64,000 nucleotides of DNA from Corynebacterium anserum (lineage in GTDB: Bacteria > Actinomycetota > Actinomycetes > Mycobacteriales > Mycobacteriaceae): assembly GCF_014262665.1 (NCBI RefSeq), contig NZ_CP046883.1, positions 1 through 64,000 on the forward strand, read 5' to 3'. This document shows positions 11,077 to 20,270 of the stretch, in pieces (the first letter of the stretch is position 1; each line of letters begins with the position of its first letter). The translations under genes and the position numbers were made by a program. The notes under the pieces are model-generated. The model saw nothing but the letters and a program-made list of their open reading frames with translations. It was not told the DNA's origin and did no database searches.

Positions 11077-13581
11077 GTGAGCGATGATACTAACGGCGGA
11101 GAGGGCCTCTTCGACAAGATCGAACCCATCGATCTGCAGGAGGAGATGCAGTCTAGCTATATCGACTACGCCATGAGCGTGATCGTTGGCCGTGCCCTCC
11201 CAGAGGTGCGTGATGGACTTAAACCTGTGCATCGTCGCATTCTCTATGCAATGTACGACAATGGCTACCGGCCGGATCGCAGCTATGTGAAATCCGCAAA
11301 GCCAGTGGCGGACACTATGGGTAATTACCACCCGCACGGTGACTCGGCAATTTATGACACTTTGGTTCGTCTGGCTCAGCCATGGTCAATGCGGTATCCC
11401 ATGGTCGATGGCCAGGGTAACTTCGGTTCCCGTGGTAATGACGGTGCTGCGGCCATGCGCTATACGGAGTGTCGTCTGACGCCGCTCGCGATGGAGATGG
11501 TACGTGATATTCGCGAAAACACGGTCATCTTCCAGCCAAATTACGATGGTAAAACTCAAGAGCCAACGGTTCTTCCCTCACGTGTTCCCAACCTACTAAT
11601 GAATGGCTCCGGCGGTATCGCTGTGGGTATGGCCACGAACATTCCGCCGCATAATTTAAACGAATTGGCGGAAGCGATTTACTGGCTGCTTGATAACCCG
11701 GAGGCGGAGGAGCAAGAAGCTCTTGAAGCCTGCATCGAGCGGGTTAAGGGTCCAGATTTTCCGACGGCCGGTCTTATCGTCGGGGATAAGGGTATTCAGG
11801 ATACGTACCGTACTGGCCGTGGCTCCATCCGCATGCGAGGCGTTACCTCCATTGAAGAAAAGGGTAACCGCCAGATCATCGTCATCACCGAGTTGCCCTA
11901 CCAGGTCAATCCGGACAATCTTGTCGCTTCCATTGCCGACCAAGTGCGGGACGGAAAGATTACAGGTATTTCCGAAATTGATGACGAATCCTCTGACCGT
12001 GTAGGTATGCGCATTGTCGTCACCCTTAAGCGTGACGCGGTACCTCGAGTGGTGTTGAACAACCTGTACAAGCATTCTCAGCTGCAAACTAGCTTCGGTG
12101 CCAACATGCTGGCCATTGTGGATGGGGTGCCTCGCACCCTGCGTTTGGATCAGATGTTGCGTCACTATGTGACACACCAGATAGACGTCATCGTCCGTCG
12201 TACTCAGTACCGTTTAGATGAGGCCGAAAAACGCGCCCACATCTTGCGCGGCTTGGTTAAGGCGCTGGACATGCTCGATGAGGTTATTGCCCTCATCCGT
12301 CGTTCAGCAACCGTCGATATTGCACGCGAAGGTCTGAAAGACCTTCTGGACATTGATGACGTTCAGGCAGATGCGATCTTGGCCATGCAGCTGCGCCGTC
12401 TCGCCGCTTTGGAACGACAAAAGATCATCGATGAACTGGCGGAGATCGAGGAGATCATCGCCGATCTGAAAGATATCTTGGCTTCCGAAGCACGTCAGCG
12501 TCAGATTGTTCATGATGAGCTGGCGGAGATCGTGGAGAAATACGGAGACGAACGCCGTACGCAGATTGTTGCTGCATCTGGAGAAGTGTCCGAAGAAGAC
12601 CTCATCGCTCGCGAAAACGTTGTGGTCACCATCACTTCTACTGGGTATGCCAAGCGCACAAAGGTAGACAGCTACCGTAACCAGCGACGCGGTGGTAAGG
12701 GTGTGCGGGGTGCTGAACTCAAACAAGACGATGTCGTACGCCACTTCTTCGTCTGTTCAACACATGACATCATCATGTTCTTCACCAACTTTGGCCGTGT
12801 GTACCGCCTCAAGGCCTTCGAACTACCGGAAGCCTCACGCACCGCACGAGGCCAACATGTGGCGAACTTGCTGGAATTCCAGCCGGGCGAGCAGATCGCC
12901 CAGGTTATCCAGATTCAGAGCTATGAAGATGCCCCATACCTCGTTTTGGGAACTGCTCATGGCCGTGTGAAGAAGTCCCGCCTTACGGACTACGATACTG
13001 CTCGTTCCGGTGGTCTCATCGCCATCAACTTGAATGAGGGTGACCGCCTGGTCGGAGCTCAGTTGTGCAGTGGTGAAGACGACCTCCTGCTGGTATCTGA
13101 AGAAGGCCAAGCTCTAAGATTCACCGCGGACGATGAAACACTGCGACCAATGGGACGAGCCACCGCTGGTGTGAAGGGCATGCGATTCCGCGGCGACGAT
13201 CAACTACTGGCATTGACTCGGGTGCGTGAGGATTCAAGCTTGTTTGTGGCGACTTCCGGGGGTTATGGCAAACAAACTCCAATGGAGGAATACCCGGTCA
13301 AGGGTCGTGGCGGACTGGGTGTGGTTACCTTCAAGTACGATCCAAAGCGAGGCAAGCTCATTGGTGCTCTCACTGTGGGGGCAGATGACGAGATTCTTGC
13401 TATCACCTCTGCCGGTGGCGTGATTCGTACTGATGTCAAGCAAATCCGCAGCACCTCGCGCGCAACAATGGGAGTGCGCTTGGTCAACCTCGGTAAGGGA
13501 GTGGAACTACTCGCCGTAGACCGCAATATTGAAGAAGAGGTTGAAGAGCACGCTGAGGCTAAGGCTAAGGAAGATAAGTAG
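11077..13581 (+). CDS. gyrA: DNA gyrase subunit A
   Basis: GyrA is the DNA breakage and reunion subunit of gyrase. I place the start at GTG 11077 because AAAGGAA lies 10-16 bases upstream and the earlier ATG (11038) overlaps the -10 box; this gives 834 residues. Motifs in order: [20 protein letters not shown], the quinolone-determining stretch [19 protein letters not shown], and the catalytic Tyr in [10 protein letters not shown]. The DNA-gate domain is followed by a coiled coil around residues 370-480. The C-terminal beta-pinwheel carries the GyrA-box-like sequence QRRGGKG. The positions equivalent to E. coli Ser83 and Asp87 are Ser and Asp, the quinolone-susceptible residues. The tail is acidic and Lys-rich. 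Confidence 0.97.
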   Translation: MSDDTNGGEGLFDKIEPIDLQEEMQSSYIDYAMSVIVGRALPEVRDGLKPVHRRILYAMYDNGYRPDRSYVKSAKPVADTMGNYHPHGDSAIYDTLVRLAQPWSMRYPMVDGQGNFGSRGNDGAAAMRYTECRLTPLAMEMVRDIRENTVIFQPNYDGKTQEPTVLPSRVPNLLMNGSGGIAVGMATNIPPHNLNELAEAIYWLLDNPEAEEQEALEACIERVKGPDFPTAGLIVGDKGIQDTYRTGRGSIRMRGVTSIEEKGNRQIIVITELPYQVNPDNLVASIADQVRDGKITGISEIDDESSDRVGMRIVVTLKRDAVPRVVLNNLYKHSQLQTSFGANMLAIVDGVPRTLRLDQMLRHYVTHQIDVIVRRTQYRLDEAEKRAHILRGLVKALDMLDEVIALIRRSATVDIAREGLKDLLDIDDVQADAILAMQLRRLAALERQKIIDELAEIEEIIADLKDILASEARQRQIVHDELAEIVEKYGDERRTQIVAASGEVSEEDLIARENVVVTITSTGYAKRTKVDSYRNQRRGGKGVRGAELKQDDVVRHFFVCSTHDIIMFFTNFGRVYRLKAFELPEASRTARGQHVANLLEFQPGEQIAQVIQIQSYEDAPYLVLGTAHGRVKKSRLTDYDTARSGGLIAINLNEGDRLVGAQLCSGEDDLLLVSEEGQALRFTADDETLRPMGRATAGVKGMRFRGDDQLLALTRVREDSSLFVATSGGYGKQTPMEEYPVKGRGGLGVVTFKYDPKRGKLIGALTVGADDEILAITSAGGVIRTDVKQIRSTSRATMGVRLVNLGKGVELLAVDRNIEEEVEEHAEAKAKEDK

Positions 13582-13613
13582 AGGTAATTTCTCGCCTACT
13601 GCCTGCTAGATTC

Positions 13614-13670
13614 ACCACCCGGTGTTGGATGGTTCTTGTAAAGAGCTGCCGTGCCGGGTGGTTTGTTTTT
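13614..13670 (+). terminator. Terminator downstream of gyrA
   Basis: Arms ACCACCCGG (13614-13622) and CCGGGTGGT (13654-13662) are followed by TTTGTTTTT. The loop is about 31 bases, long for an intrinsic terminator, but the T-tract is good. Confidence 0.65.
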
Positions 13671-13864
13671 GCCAGAAAGCACTAGTGATTCGGGATGATG
13701 TGGCGTCGAGAATTCAGGGGAGAAGCACAGTCAAAGAGAAGAAAGAAAGGCAAAAAGAGAACGCGGAAAGGAAAGGGAAAAGAGTAGGTTGAGCACGCGC
13801 CAAGTTCCCGAAAGGTACGGTGAAAGAGTATGACATTGCCGACAATGGCGCATGAGGAGAGAAC

Positions 13865-14404
13865 ATGACATTCCACAGTCCGGGGGATGACTCGGTGGTG
13901 AAAAAAGAGGATAACCCCTATGTACCGCGCACGCAGACGGCAGCAAACGCGGAGGAGGACACGCGTGGGCAAAAAACGCACACAGCAGAGACACGTGAGG
14001 CAGAAACACGTGCAATCATGTATGTCGACCCTATGAGCGCGATGAAAATGGGTTTTTTGCTGGGCGCCGTAATGTTCGCAGTGTGGATCGTGGGGGCAAT
14101 CGTGCTGTTCTTGGTACTGGCGATCGTGGGCGTATGGAGCCGTCTGAATTCCTTGATCGTTGATCTAACCGGTGCAGAATCATTAGGATTTGGCCTGTAC
14201 TTTGGGGCGGTACTGATCCTAGGAATTATTGAATTAGGTGTTATCACGCTGTTTGCTCCCGTGGCAGCGATCGCTTATAACGCGACGGCCGCTCTGCTAG
14301 GTGGATTGCGGATAAAAGTTGATGACTCAGGTAGTGCTATCACTACACGCAATGACACCGCTGCGAAGACTAGTGGCGACGCGAAGCCTCAAGCTGAAAC
14401 ATAG
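13865..14404 (+). CDS. DUF3566 transmembrane protein
   Basis: A 179-residue membrane protein. Its first 55 residues are polar and charged, then two hydrophobic helices (about 60-90 and 112-145) flank the loop VWSRLNSLIVDLTGAESLGF. This architecture and the position just after gyrA match the actinobacterial DUF3566 family, represented by Rv0007 in Mycobacterium tuberculosis. The function of the family is not established; its constant place next to gyrase suggests ancient linkage rather than a proven role. The C-terminal tail is hydrophilic. About 280 bases separate it from gyrA with a terminator between, so it has its own promoter. Confidence 0.85.
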   Translation: MTFHSPGDDSVVKKEDNPYVPRTQTAANAEEDTRGQKTHTAETREAETRAIMYVDPMSAMKMGFLLGAVMFAVWIVGAIVLFLVLAIVGVWSRLNSLIVDLTGAESLGFGLYFGAVLILGIIELGVITLFAPVAAIAYNATAALLGGLRIKVDDSGSAITTRNDTAAKTSGDAKPQAET

Positions 14405-14479
14405 TGATGAGAATCGTGATGTGTTTGGCTCCATAGACGAGTTGATATTTCTCGCCTTTTAGTGCTGTGACCTGCTGAT

Positions 14480-14508
14480 TTGTTAATAACAAGAAGGGTA
14501 TGTAGAGT
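14480..14508 (+). promoter_or_regulatory. Promoter of the tRNA-Ile/tRNA-Ala pair
   Basis: The -35 TTGTTA (14480-14485) and -10 TAGAGT (14503-14508) are 17 bases apart, placing transcription start about 8 bases before the tRNA-Ile gene at 14523. Confidence 0.6.
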
Positions 14509-14522
14509 ACTTTCTTGTTCGA

Positions 14523-14599
14523 GGGTCTATAGCTCAGGCGGTTAGAGCGCATCGCTGATAACGATGAGGTCGGAGGTTCAAGTCCTCCTAGACCCACCA
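14523..14599 (+). tRNA. tRNA-Ile (anticodon GAT)
   Basis: Acceptor arms GGGTCTA (14523-14529) and TAGACCC (14589-14595) pair perfectly. The anticodon loop CTGATAA gives GAT, and the T-arm holds GGTTCAAGTCC. The CCA end is encoded (14597-14599). It is 13 bases upstream of tRNA-Ala, the same pair found after gyrA in many actinobacteria. Confidence 0.96.
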
Positions 14600-14611
14600 T
14601 CGGACAGATAC

Positions 14612-14684
14612 GGGGCATTAGCTCAATTGGTAGAGCACCTGCTTTGCAAGCAGGAGGTCAGGAGTTCGATTCTCCTATGCTCCA
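14612..14684 (+). tRNA. tRNA-Ala (anticodon TGC)
   Basis: Acceptor arms GGGGCAT (14612-14618) and ATGCTCC (14677-14683) pair with one G-T wobble. The anticodon loop TTTGCAA gives TGC, and the T-arm holds AGTTCGATTCT. CCA is not encoded. A terminator and an integrase remnant follow, so this tRNA may once have been an integration site. Confidence 0.96.
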
Positions 14685-14692
14685 CAAGTTAT

Positions 14693-14728
14693 AAAATCCC
14701 AGCTCATATCCGAGCTGGGATTTTATTG
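14693..14728 (+). terminator. Strong terminator after the tRNA pair
   Basis: Thirteen-bp perfect arms AAAATCCCAGCTC (14693-14705) and GAGCTGGGATTTT (14712-14724) with a 6-base loop, followed by ATTG. The hairpin is symmetrical, A-rich before and T-rich after, so it could work in both directions. Confidence 0.88.
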
Positions 14729-14880
14729 TATCTACAGTGGTCAGAGTGGCTTTAAGCCTAACGCAAATGTTGTCTCAAGTACTCTCCTGTAGTCTGGATA
14801 GCCGAACAATAGTGGAACACAGAAGAACAGTGTTCTACAGCCCGGGGACTAGCAACATGACCCAATAGAAGATAGTCTCA

Positions 14881-15081
14881 ATGGCTCCCCCGCAACGCCA
14901 TTCATTCGGTCGCATTCAAGCTCGAGGTAACGAGTTCTTTGTCTACTGTCCCGGCCTGGATGGAAAACTAAACTACGCCCCCGGCTGTAGCTTTAGCACG
15001 CGCAAAAAGCAGAACAGTGGGTAGATCAGTCCCACAACCCTCCTGAGGGTTCCGTTTATTCAACGGTTTGAGGGGTTCCGT
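14881..15081 (+). pseudogene. Frameshifted N-terminal fragment of a phage-type integrase
   Basis: From the ATG at 14881 the frame reads MAPPQRHSFGRIQARG, then NEFFVYCPGLDGK and CSFSTRKK before a stop at 15022. This resembles the N-terminal arm-binding domain of tyrosine integrases of actinophages and islands. At the A5 run 15004-15008 a shift to the next frame continues the family pattern as KAEQWVDQSHNPP, as expected after loss of one A. The shifted frame ends just after 15060, within the repeats. No catalytic domain follows. The position 197 bases after tRNA-Ala fits an old integration event. The assignment rests on short motifs and is inference. Confidence 0.55.
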
Positions 15082-15095
15082 TTATTCAGCGGTTT
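15045..15095. repeat. Two tandem copies of a 25-26 bp repeat
   Basis: Copy 1 (15045-15069) and copy 2 (15070-15095) share GAGGGTTCCGTTTATTCA and CGGTTT. They differ by one inserted G and one A/G change. They lie at the end of the integrase remnant, just before the terminator at 15103. Confidence 0.85.
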
Positions 15096-15102
15096 ATAGA
15101 AC

Positions 15103-15146
15103 AAAGCGGAGAGCCGTTCTCCAACGAACGACCCTCCGCTTTTCTA
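15103..15146. terminator. Hairpin between integrase remnant and desaturase gene
   Basis: Arms AAAGCGGAG (15103-15111) and CTCCGCTTT (15134-15142) enclose a 22-base loop. The run CTTTTC follows on the + strand. On the - strand it lies just after the desaturase stop at 15157, so it may serve that operon. Confidence 0.65.
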
Positions 15147-15156
15147 TTGAAAAACC

Positions 15157-16497
15157 TTATGCCAAGAACTTTGGACGTAGTTTCTTGAGCATCTCTAGTC
15201 CTTTACGCAGTTCACGGTGACCAGTAGATTCGCGTACTTCGTCGTAGCCGCCGCCTACATGGGTGAAAGCTTCATCAGAACGAACTTCTGGAGCATTCCA
15301 TGGATCTGCACGCAGGAATTTGTTGGGGAGGGAAAGCTTCAGTAGCGTGCGCTGAACTTCGAGGAACTGCTTTGGGAAGCTGTCCGTGTTGTACGGAAGG
15401 CCGAATTCCTCTGCAATTGCTTCAACCTTTTTACCAATGGCAGCTAAGCGATTGGACGGCATGTCTGGAAACAGGTGGTGCTCGATTTGGTAATTCAAAT
15501 TGCCAGACATGACGGTCAGGATTTTGCCGCCCCGGAAGTTAGCCGATCCCAACATTTGCCGTAGGTACCATTCACTGCGGGATTCTTCATCCAGTGTGCG
15601 TTTGGTGAAAGTTTCTACGTCATCGGGGAAGTGTCCGCAGAAAATTACGGCATATGCCCATATGTTGCGTAGGAAATTCGCCAGCAGCGCAGCTTGACCC
15701 GCGCGAGTAGCTCGATGCTTTGCTTCCGCGAAGCGGGTGCGTTTGGCGCTCTTACCAGTCCAGCCAAGTCCCTTCTTGCCGAATAGTCCCTTTTTCTTTG
15801 AGCCCATGCCAGCTAGCACGTAGCCAGCGGCTCCGGCCACAACTGGGAAAGCCACGTAATCTTTTGCTACTTGCTTTCCAACTTTCCTCAGGGTCTCAAA
15901 GAGGCGGGGTTTGGTTTCTTCCCATGTCTGACGCCCGGCGAAAAAGCGACCGAGTTCCACGTCGTAGAAGCCTACCGCGTACTCGAACAGGCTGGCGAGG
16001 ATCACGTTCTTCACGGGCTGTAACAGCATGTCTGGTTTCCATGCACGATCGCGGGTGACGCGCAGCAGGCCATATCCCACATCGTTATCCATCCCCAGGA
16101 TGTTCGTGTAGGTGTGGTGCATGACATTGTGGCTGTGTTTCCAGCCACTAGATGGGCCGGTGTTGTCCCATTCCCAGGTGGAGGAGTGGATTTCTGGGTC
16201 GTTCATCCAGTCCCACTGACCGTGCATCACGTTATGGCCGATTTCCAGGTTTTCCAGGATTTTCGCGATGGCCAGCGCCGCGCCTGCTGGCAGTGCGGCG
16301 GCTGGGGTGATGATGGTCGCCGCGCGTGCTGCTAGATCCGTGGTGCGCTGTGCACGGATGAGCCTGCGGATGTATTGCGCATCCTTTTCACCGAGAGATT
16401 CGCGGTGTTCACGTTCGATTTCGGTGAGCCTACGGCCAATCTCTTCGATGTCTTCGTCGGTGAGATGTGAATATGCTCTGATGTCTTGAACTGCCAT
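15157..16497 (-). CDS. Membrane fatty acid desaturase (DesA3-like)
   Basis: An integral-membrane di-iron acyl desaturase of 446 residues. It introduces a double bond into a long acyl chain (delta-9 stearoyl-CoA in the mycobacterial homologue DesA3), using electrons from a reductase and O2. The histidine boxes are visible: HNVMHGQWDW near residue 88, HSHNVMHHTY near 119, and QIEHHLFPDMPSN near 330. The start MAVQDIRAYSHLTDED is well placed. The ferredoxin-NADP-type reductase gene lies 150 bases upstream on the same strand, the pairing known from Rv3229c/Rv3230c. It is probably needed for unsaturated membrane or mycolic-acid precursors. Confidence 0.9.
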   Translation of the reverse strand: MAVQDIRAYSHLTDEDIEEIGRRLTEIEREHRESLGEKDAQYIRRLIRAQRTTDLAARAATIITPAAALPAGAALAIAKILENLEIGHNVMHGQWDWMNDPEIHSSTWEWDNTGPSSGWKHSHNVMHHTYTNILGMDNDVGYGLLRVTRDRAWKPDMLLQPVKNVILASLFEYAVGFYDVELGRFFAGRQTWEETKPRLFETLRKVGKQVAKDYVAFPVVAGAAGYVLAGMGSKKKGLFGKKGLGWTGKSAKRTRFAEAKHRATRAGQAALLANFLRNIWAYAVIFCGHFPDDVETFTKRTLDEESRSEWYLRQMLGSANFRGGKILTVMSGNLNYQIEHHLFPDMPSNRLAAIGKKVEAIAEEFGLPYNTDSFPKQFLEVQRTLLKLSLPNKFLRADPWNAPEVRSDEAFTHVGGGYDEVRESTGHRELRKGLEMLKKLRPKFLA

Positions 16498-16647
16498 AGT
16501 GGGTTACTTTCTTGTCGTTCTTGGTGTGTGGTGTGTTGGTCTATTGTTCGACGCTAGCAGCTATTCGCTAGTAATCGAGTTCCTTGAGTGAACTGATTGT
16601 GGATTAATGCAGTGCATGTGCGTCATGAAGCCAGCGCCGGTTATGTT

Positions 16648-17841
16648 TCATTGCCCTGCAATAGTGAGTGTGCCGGCGGGCACGGTGCAGCATGTACGGA
16701 TCTGTTCACCTGGCCCGTAGGTGTGGCCGTCACGAAGATCCACGGCTGCACCGTCTTCGATGGGAGTTACGCATGTGCGGCAGATGCCCATTCGGCATCC
16801 GTGCATCAGGTTCACGCCAGCAGCTTCTGCTGCTTCGAGAACAGTTGTGGAACCAGTGGATGTTGTGGAGACTCCGAGCGTGGAGAAATGAATATCTCCT
16901 CCGTGGTTGTTTCCGTCAACTTCGATGAAAAACTTCTCAGAATGCATGTCTGGGAATTCATCGTGGAAGCTATCCAGCATCTGGGTTGGTCCGCAGGCGT
17001 AAAACTGGCGAGTTGTTGCGTCGGGAACAAGATCTTTGAATGTGTCTACAGTGAGGCGACCCTGCTGGGTCGTATCCCAGGTGATCAGGTGATAATTCGG
17101 AACCTCGTTGTGAAGTGTTTGGAGCTCTTCGCCGTACGGTGCAGCGGGTTGAGAAGCTCGTTCGGAGTGGACGTGAATGACATCTGGGAAGCTTGTGGAG
17201 TCATCGTCGCTATCGCTCTGTGGCGGAAATTCCTGCTTCAGCCAACGCAGCATGGACATGACCGGAGTGATACCAGCACCAGCGGTGAGGAAAAGTAGTT
17301 TTCGTGGTACAGGTTGCGGGAGATAAAAGTCTCCGCCTGGTGCCGTAAGGCGGATGACCTGACCAACCTCCGCATTGTCGGCGATGTGTTGAGTGAACAA
17401 GCCTCCAGGTACAGGCTTGATGGAAACAGTGAGCGAGCGGCCGCGGCGTTGCGGTGCGTTGGTGAGTGAATAGCAGCGCCAGCGCCAGCGACCGTCGATT
17501 TGCAAACCGAGGCCAATGAATTGACCTGCGTGGAAAGTTCGTGGCATTCCGGGCCCGGGAGTGAGGGTGAGGGAAAGAAAATCGTCGTGTTTTTCTATGG
17601 AGGTGATTTGTCCACGGACTTCGCGCCCACGCAGTGGATTAACCAGAGTGACGTAGTCCACTGGAGTGAGCGGGGTGGTGAATGCCTCGAGGAGTCGGCT
17701 AAGAGGCCCTTCGGTGGCTTGATTCATGGAACCCCTGGCGGCTTTGCGAAGGGTTTTACTGGTCTTACGCAGAAAGGAATTGCGTGAGTTGTTGGAGTGG
17801 ATGTCTTGATTACCTGTGCTTCGGGAGAGCCGTGGGTCCAT
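16648..17841 (-). CDS. Ferredoxin reductase, electron donor of the desaturase
   Basis: A flavin and 2Fe-2S oxidoreductase of 397 residues that passes electrons from NAD(P)H to the desaturase. An N-terminal region precedes an FAD-binding barrel with RCYSLTNAPQRRG. The NAD(P) domain contains LFLTAGAGITPVMSMLRWL. The C-terminal plant-type ferredoxin domain has the cluster ligands CRMGICRTC and a fourth Cys in EQIRTCCTV. GTG 17847 and ATG 17841 are both in frame. I prefer ATG 17841 because TAGAGT, a -10-like box, ends 6 bases before it, which would give a leaderless message. First gene of a two-gene operon with the desaturase. Confidence 0.9.
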   Translation of the reverse strand: MDPRLSRSTGNQDIHSNNSRNSFLRKTSKTLRKAARGSMNQATEGPLSRLLEAFTTPLTPVDYVTLVNPLRGREVRGQITSIEKHDDFLSLTLTPGPGMPRTFHAGQFIGLGLQIDGRWRWRCYSLTNAPQRRGRSLTVSIKPVPGGLFTQHIADNAEVGQVIRLTAPGGDFYLPQPVPRKLLFLTAGAGITPVMSMLRWLKQEFPPQSDSDDDSTSFPDVIHVHSERASQPAAPYGEELQTLHNEVPNYHLITWDTTQQGRLTVDTFKDLVPDATTRQFYACGPTQMLDSFHDEFPDMHSEKFFIEVDGNNHGGDIHFSTLGVSTTSTGSTTVLEAAEAAGVNLMHGCRMGICRTCVTPIEDGAAVDLRDGHTYGPGEQIRTCCTVPAGTLTIAGQ

Positions 17842-18215
17842 ATTCACACTCTAACCCCTGTGTGGGGAAACAAGACTGGTTTACTTGTCTGTCCCCCTAA
17901 ACGGAGCAGGTATGAATGACCGAGCCTCGAAAACACTGATTTTGGCGCACAGAGAGGACTGAAAGATATAAAGAAACAGTTATGTTGTGAGAGCCGTTGG
18001 TTCGCTAGCGTGGTGGTATAGCAACACATCAGTTCGGCCGAGTATGCATGTAGCCATCTCTGGGCGTGCATTAACCCAAGGCGCAGGCGATAAACACCCT
18101 GTGGGAATCTACGATGGCAGCCGTGCATCGCAGAAATAAGTGTCGGATGACGTTATGGTCGGATATCGAAGGCGAACAGCTCACGAATGTGCCCGATGTC
18201 AAGGAGATGACAACC
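17842..18215. other. Divergent intergenic region between reductase and cupin
   Basis: About 370 bases without a convincing gene. It holds the reductase promoter (TAGAGT on the - strand at about 17847-17852) and the inverted repeat CCCC-TGTGT-GGGG at 17855-17867 just upstream of it, a possible operator. The cupin ribosome-binding site AAGGAG is at 18201-18206. Short frames on both strands look non-coding. Confidence 0.5.
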
Positions 18216-18692
18216 ATGGCAATTGAAGATATTGGACCACAGCCCCAGGCTTTCGATATCGAAAAGGAAACCCTAGCTAACAAAAATTACCGCACCACCG
18301 CATGGACGGGAAAATACCTTCAAGTCACACTGATGAGTATTCCGGTTGGTGAATCGATCGGTTTGGAAGTGCACCCGGAAACTGATCAGTTTCTACGCCT
18401 TGAACAGGGTGTTGGAAAGTGTGTAATGGGTGATGCTCAGGATGATCTGGACTTTGAATAAGTTGTGGAAGATGACTGGTCCATCTTTGTTCCAGCAGGT
18501 AAGTGGCATGATGTCATTAACACAGGGGATGAACCACTGAAGCTATATACGGTGTACGCGCCAGTGCACCATGCTCACGGCATCGTACAAGTTACAGCTG
18601 AGGATGCTGAGCGTGATGAGGAGTCCGGCAAGGACGTTCCACCGGAATGGACCGTGCAGCCAGGCACGGGAGCGGCTGATGGCCACGCTTAG
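18216..18692 (+). pseudogene. Cupin-domain protein interrupted by an in-frame TAA
   Basis: The frame from ATG 18216 (MAIEDIGPQPQAF) runs through the first cupin motif, SIGLEVHPETDQFLRLEQG, to a TAA at 18459-18461. It continues in the same frame without a gap into the second cupin motif, FVPAGKWHDVINTGDEP, and ends at 18692. Together the halves give a complete 158-codon single-domain cupin. The stop replaces one codon between DDLDFE and VVEDDW; CAA (Gln) to TAA is the simplest change. AAGGAG sits 9 bases before the ATG. The intact ancestor would bind a metal through the His/Glu motif; its role is unknown. Either a recent nonsense mutation or a sequencing error. Confidence 0.8.
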
Positions 18693-18857
18693 TTTTCACG
18701 TTTGTAGCCCCGATATTGTGTGGTTTTAGACGGCGATACGCTCTGATTGACAGTCAGCGCTAAGTGTATGTCCTCTGCGAAAAGCAACACATGTGATCCG
18801 CTCGGTGCATGGGGGTGGATGAGCTGGGTGGTGGGCTGCGTTGCGAGGACCCCAACA

Positions 18858-20111
18858 TTAAGTGCCACAACTGTTGCCTACGCGTGTACCGCTTAACCGC
18901 CAGAGTAATGGGTATGCAGCAAGGGTCCACCACAGGAATGCGTTACCGATTATGTGCCAGAGCACGCCCCATTCCAACTCCCGTGAGTCACCGCTTGGTA
19001 CAAAAGATATGGGTTGTAACGCAAAGCACGCTGCACCGGTGACTACCAGGACAAAACAAATCACTTGCTGTTGATGCGTCATTGCAAAGTGGGTGCCACG
19101 AGAATAACGAGTGTCCCACCACATGATTCCCAGGACAATGAGCATGATGGGAACCCATATGAAGTGGTGAGCCCAGGACACTGGACTAGCGAGAAGCGCT
19201 ACAAAGCTATTGAGACACAGAGCCAGCAGCGGCATGTTCGCGAGCAGTAGGCGTCGCATCACAATCACGGTGGCGAGTAGCAGCGTCGCGACCAATACTA
19301 GCCATAACCACGAACCAGAGTTCTCCGTACGCAAACCTAACCGAAAGAGCTCCCCATTAAACGACTGGTTCGAGGCGTAAGCGATACCACCAATCCGACT
19401 CGAATTCTGGACGGTACCGAGCCAATAATCTTTGGAATCCTGCGGTAAAACGAGAAAGCCCAGAGCAGTCATCCCCAGCGCGCCTAATCCCATGCGTAGA
19501 AGAGATGCCCAATCACGGCGCATGACGAACCACAGTCCGAAAACAGCCGGGGTGAGTTTCAATGCAGTGGCAATACCCGTGAGTAGGCCGCGGAATTTTC
19601 GAGGCACAAGTGTGGCATCAAGAAGTACCAAGAGGCCGAGAAACAGATTGATCTGTCCAAGCATCAGCGACCCATAGACCGGACCAAATTGCGTGAGTAT
19701 GGCTGATAGCCCCACAGCCAACCAGATTGATGATGAGTGATCTAGACACGCGACATAGTGGAGAAGTATCCACACAATAGTAATAAGTAATACGAGATTG
19801 ACGAAGGTCACCGCGATAGATGTGCCGGTATTGCCGAATACCGTGAGCGGCAAAAAGAGGAGGGCCGATATAGGAGGATAAGTAAAAGGGAGACTGATGT
19901 CATCGATGATGTGAAAATGGCCGTTATAGAGAGGTAGGCCATCAATGACACGTTGAGCACCGAGTCGGTAGACGTTGGCATCCAGCATGTAGCGAACACC
20001 CTGGGGTTTGAGAAAAGTCCACGCAAAGAGCACTGTGGAAAGCGCAGCGATGAGACGCTTGTGCCACAGTGTGAGAGGAATCTGGCGTGAATAATTAGTG
20101 CCGCTCGACAT
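18858..20111 (-). CDS. GT87-type integral membrane glycosyltransferase
   Basis: A 417-residue polytopic membrane protein of the DUF2029/GT87 family. In corynebacteria and mycobacteria these enzymes add alpha-mannosyl or arabinosyl units to lipid-linked glycans from polyprenyl-phosphate sugars at the outer face of the membrane. About ten hydrophobic segments are visible. The family landmarks are DANVYRLGAQRVIDGLPLY near residue 43, FTYPPISALLFLPL near 75, LGQINLFLGLLVLLD near 153, and LKLTPAVFGLWFVMRRDW near 190. The acceptor cannot be told from sequence. It is paralogous to the gene at 61268. It points away from the ABC transporter operon, sharing a 159-base divergent promoter region with it. 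Confidence 0.85.
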   Translation of the reverse strand: MSSGTNYSRQIPLTLWHKRLIAALSTVLFAWTFLKPQGVRYMLDANVYRLGAQRVIDGLPLYNGHFHIIDDISLPFTYPPISALLFLPLTVFGNTGTSIAVTFVNLVLLITIVWILLHYVACLDHSSSIWLAVGLSAILTQFGPVYGSLMLGQINLFLGLLVLLDATLVPRKFRGLLTGIATALKLTPAVFGLWFVMRRDWASLLRMGLGALGMTALGFLVLPQDSKDYWLGTVQNSSRIGGIAYASNQSFNGELFRLGLRTENSGSWLWLVLVATLLLATVIVMRRLLLANMPLLALCLNSFVALLASPVSWAHHFIWVPIMLIVLGIMWWDTRYSRGTHFAMTHQQQVICFVLVVTGAACFALQPISFVPSGDSRELEWGVLWHIIGNAFLWWTLAAYPLLWRLSGTRVGNSCGT

Positions 20112-20237
20112 TGCTCAAGCCTATTACATCGCAGGGATAGGTTTTCTCATTGCGCCTTGCTGAGTGTAGTGACTTCGGTCGCAGAAGTGTGTGGTGGCAA
20201 AAGCTTGGAAAAGACTGAGAATCACGAGCAGCGGTTG

Positions 20238-20255
20238 TGACTGACCAGTCAGTCA
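20238..20255. promoter_or_regulatory. TetR-type operator before the ABC/YhgE operon
   Basis: An 18-base palindrome TGACTGAC-CA-GTCAGTCA with perfect 8-bp arms ends 15 bases before the GTG of the ABC ATPase gene. A TetR regulator is encoded at the end of the same gene group (23133), so autoregulated repression is the natural reading. It also lies within the divergent promoter region of the GT87 gene. Confidence 0.75.
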
Positions 20256-20270
20256 GTTTACTATGAAGCC

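Noticed and set aside
11656..12744. Long open frames antisense to gyrA and other housekeeping genes
   Set aside because: They mirror the codon bias of strongly conserved sense genes and have no start signals.
18459..18461. Programmed readthrough or special amino acid at the cupin stop
   Set aside because: The codon is TAA, which is used neither for selenocysteine nor pyrrolysine, and no stimulatory structure is visible.
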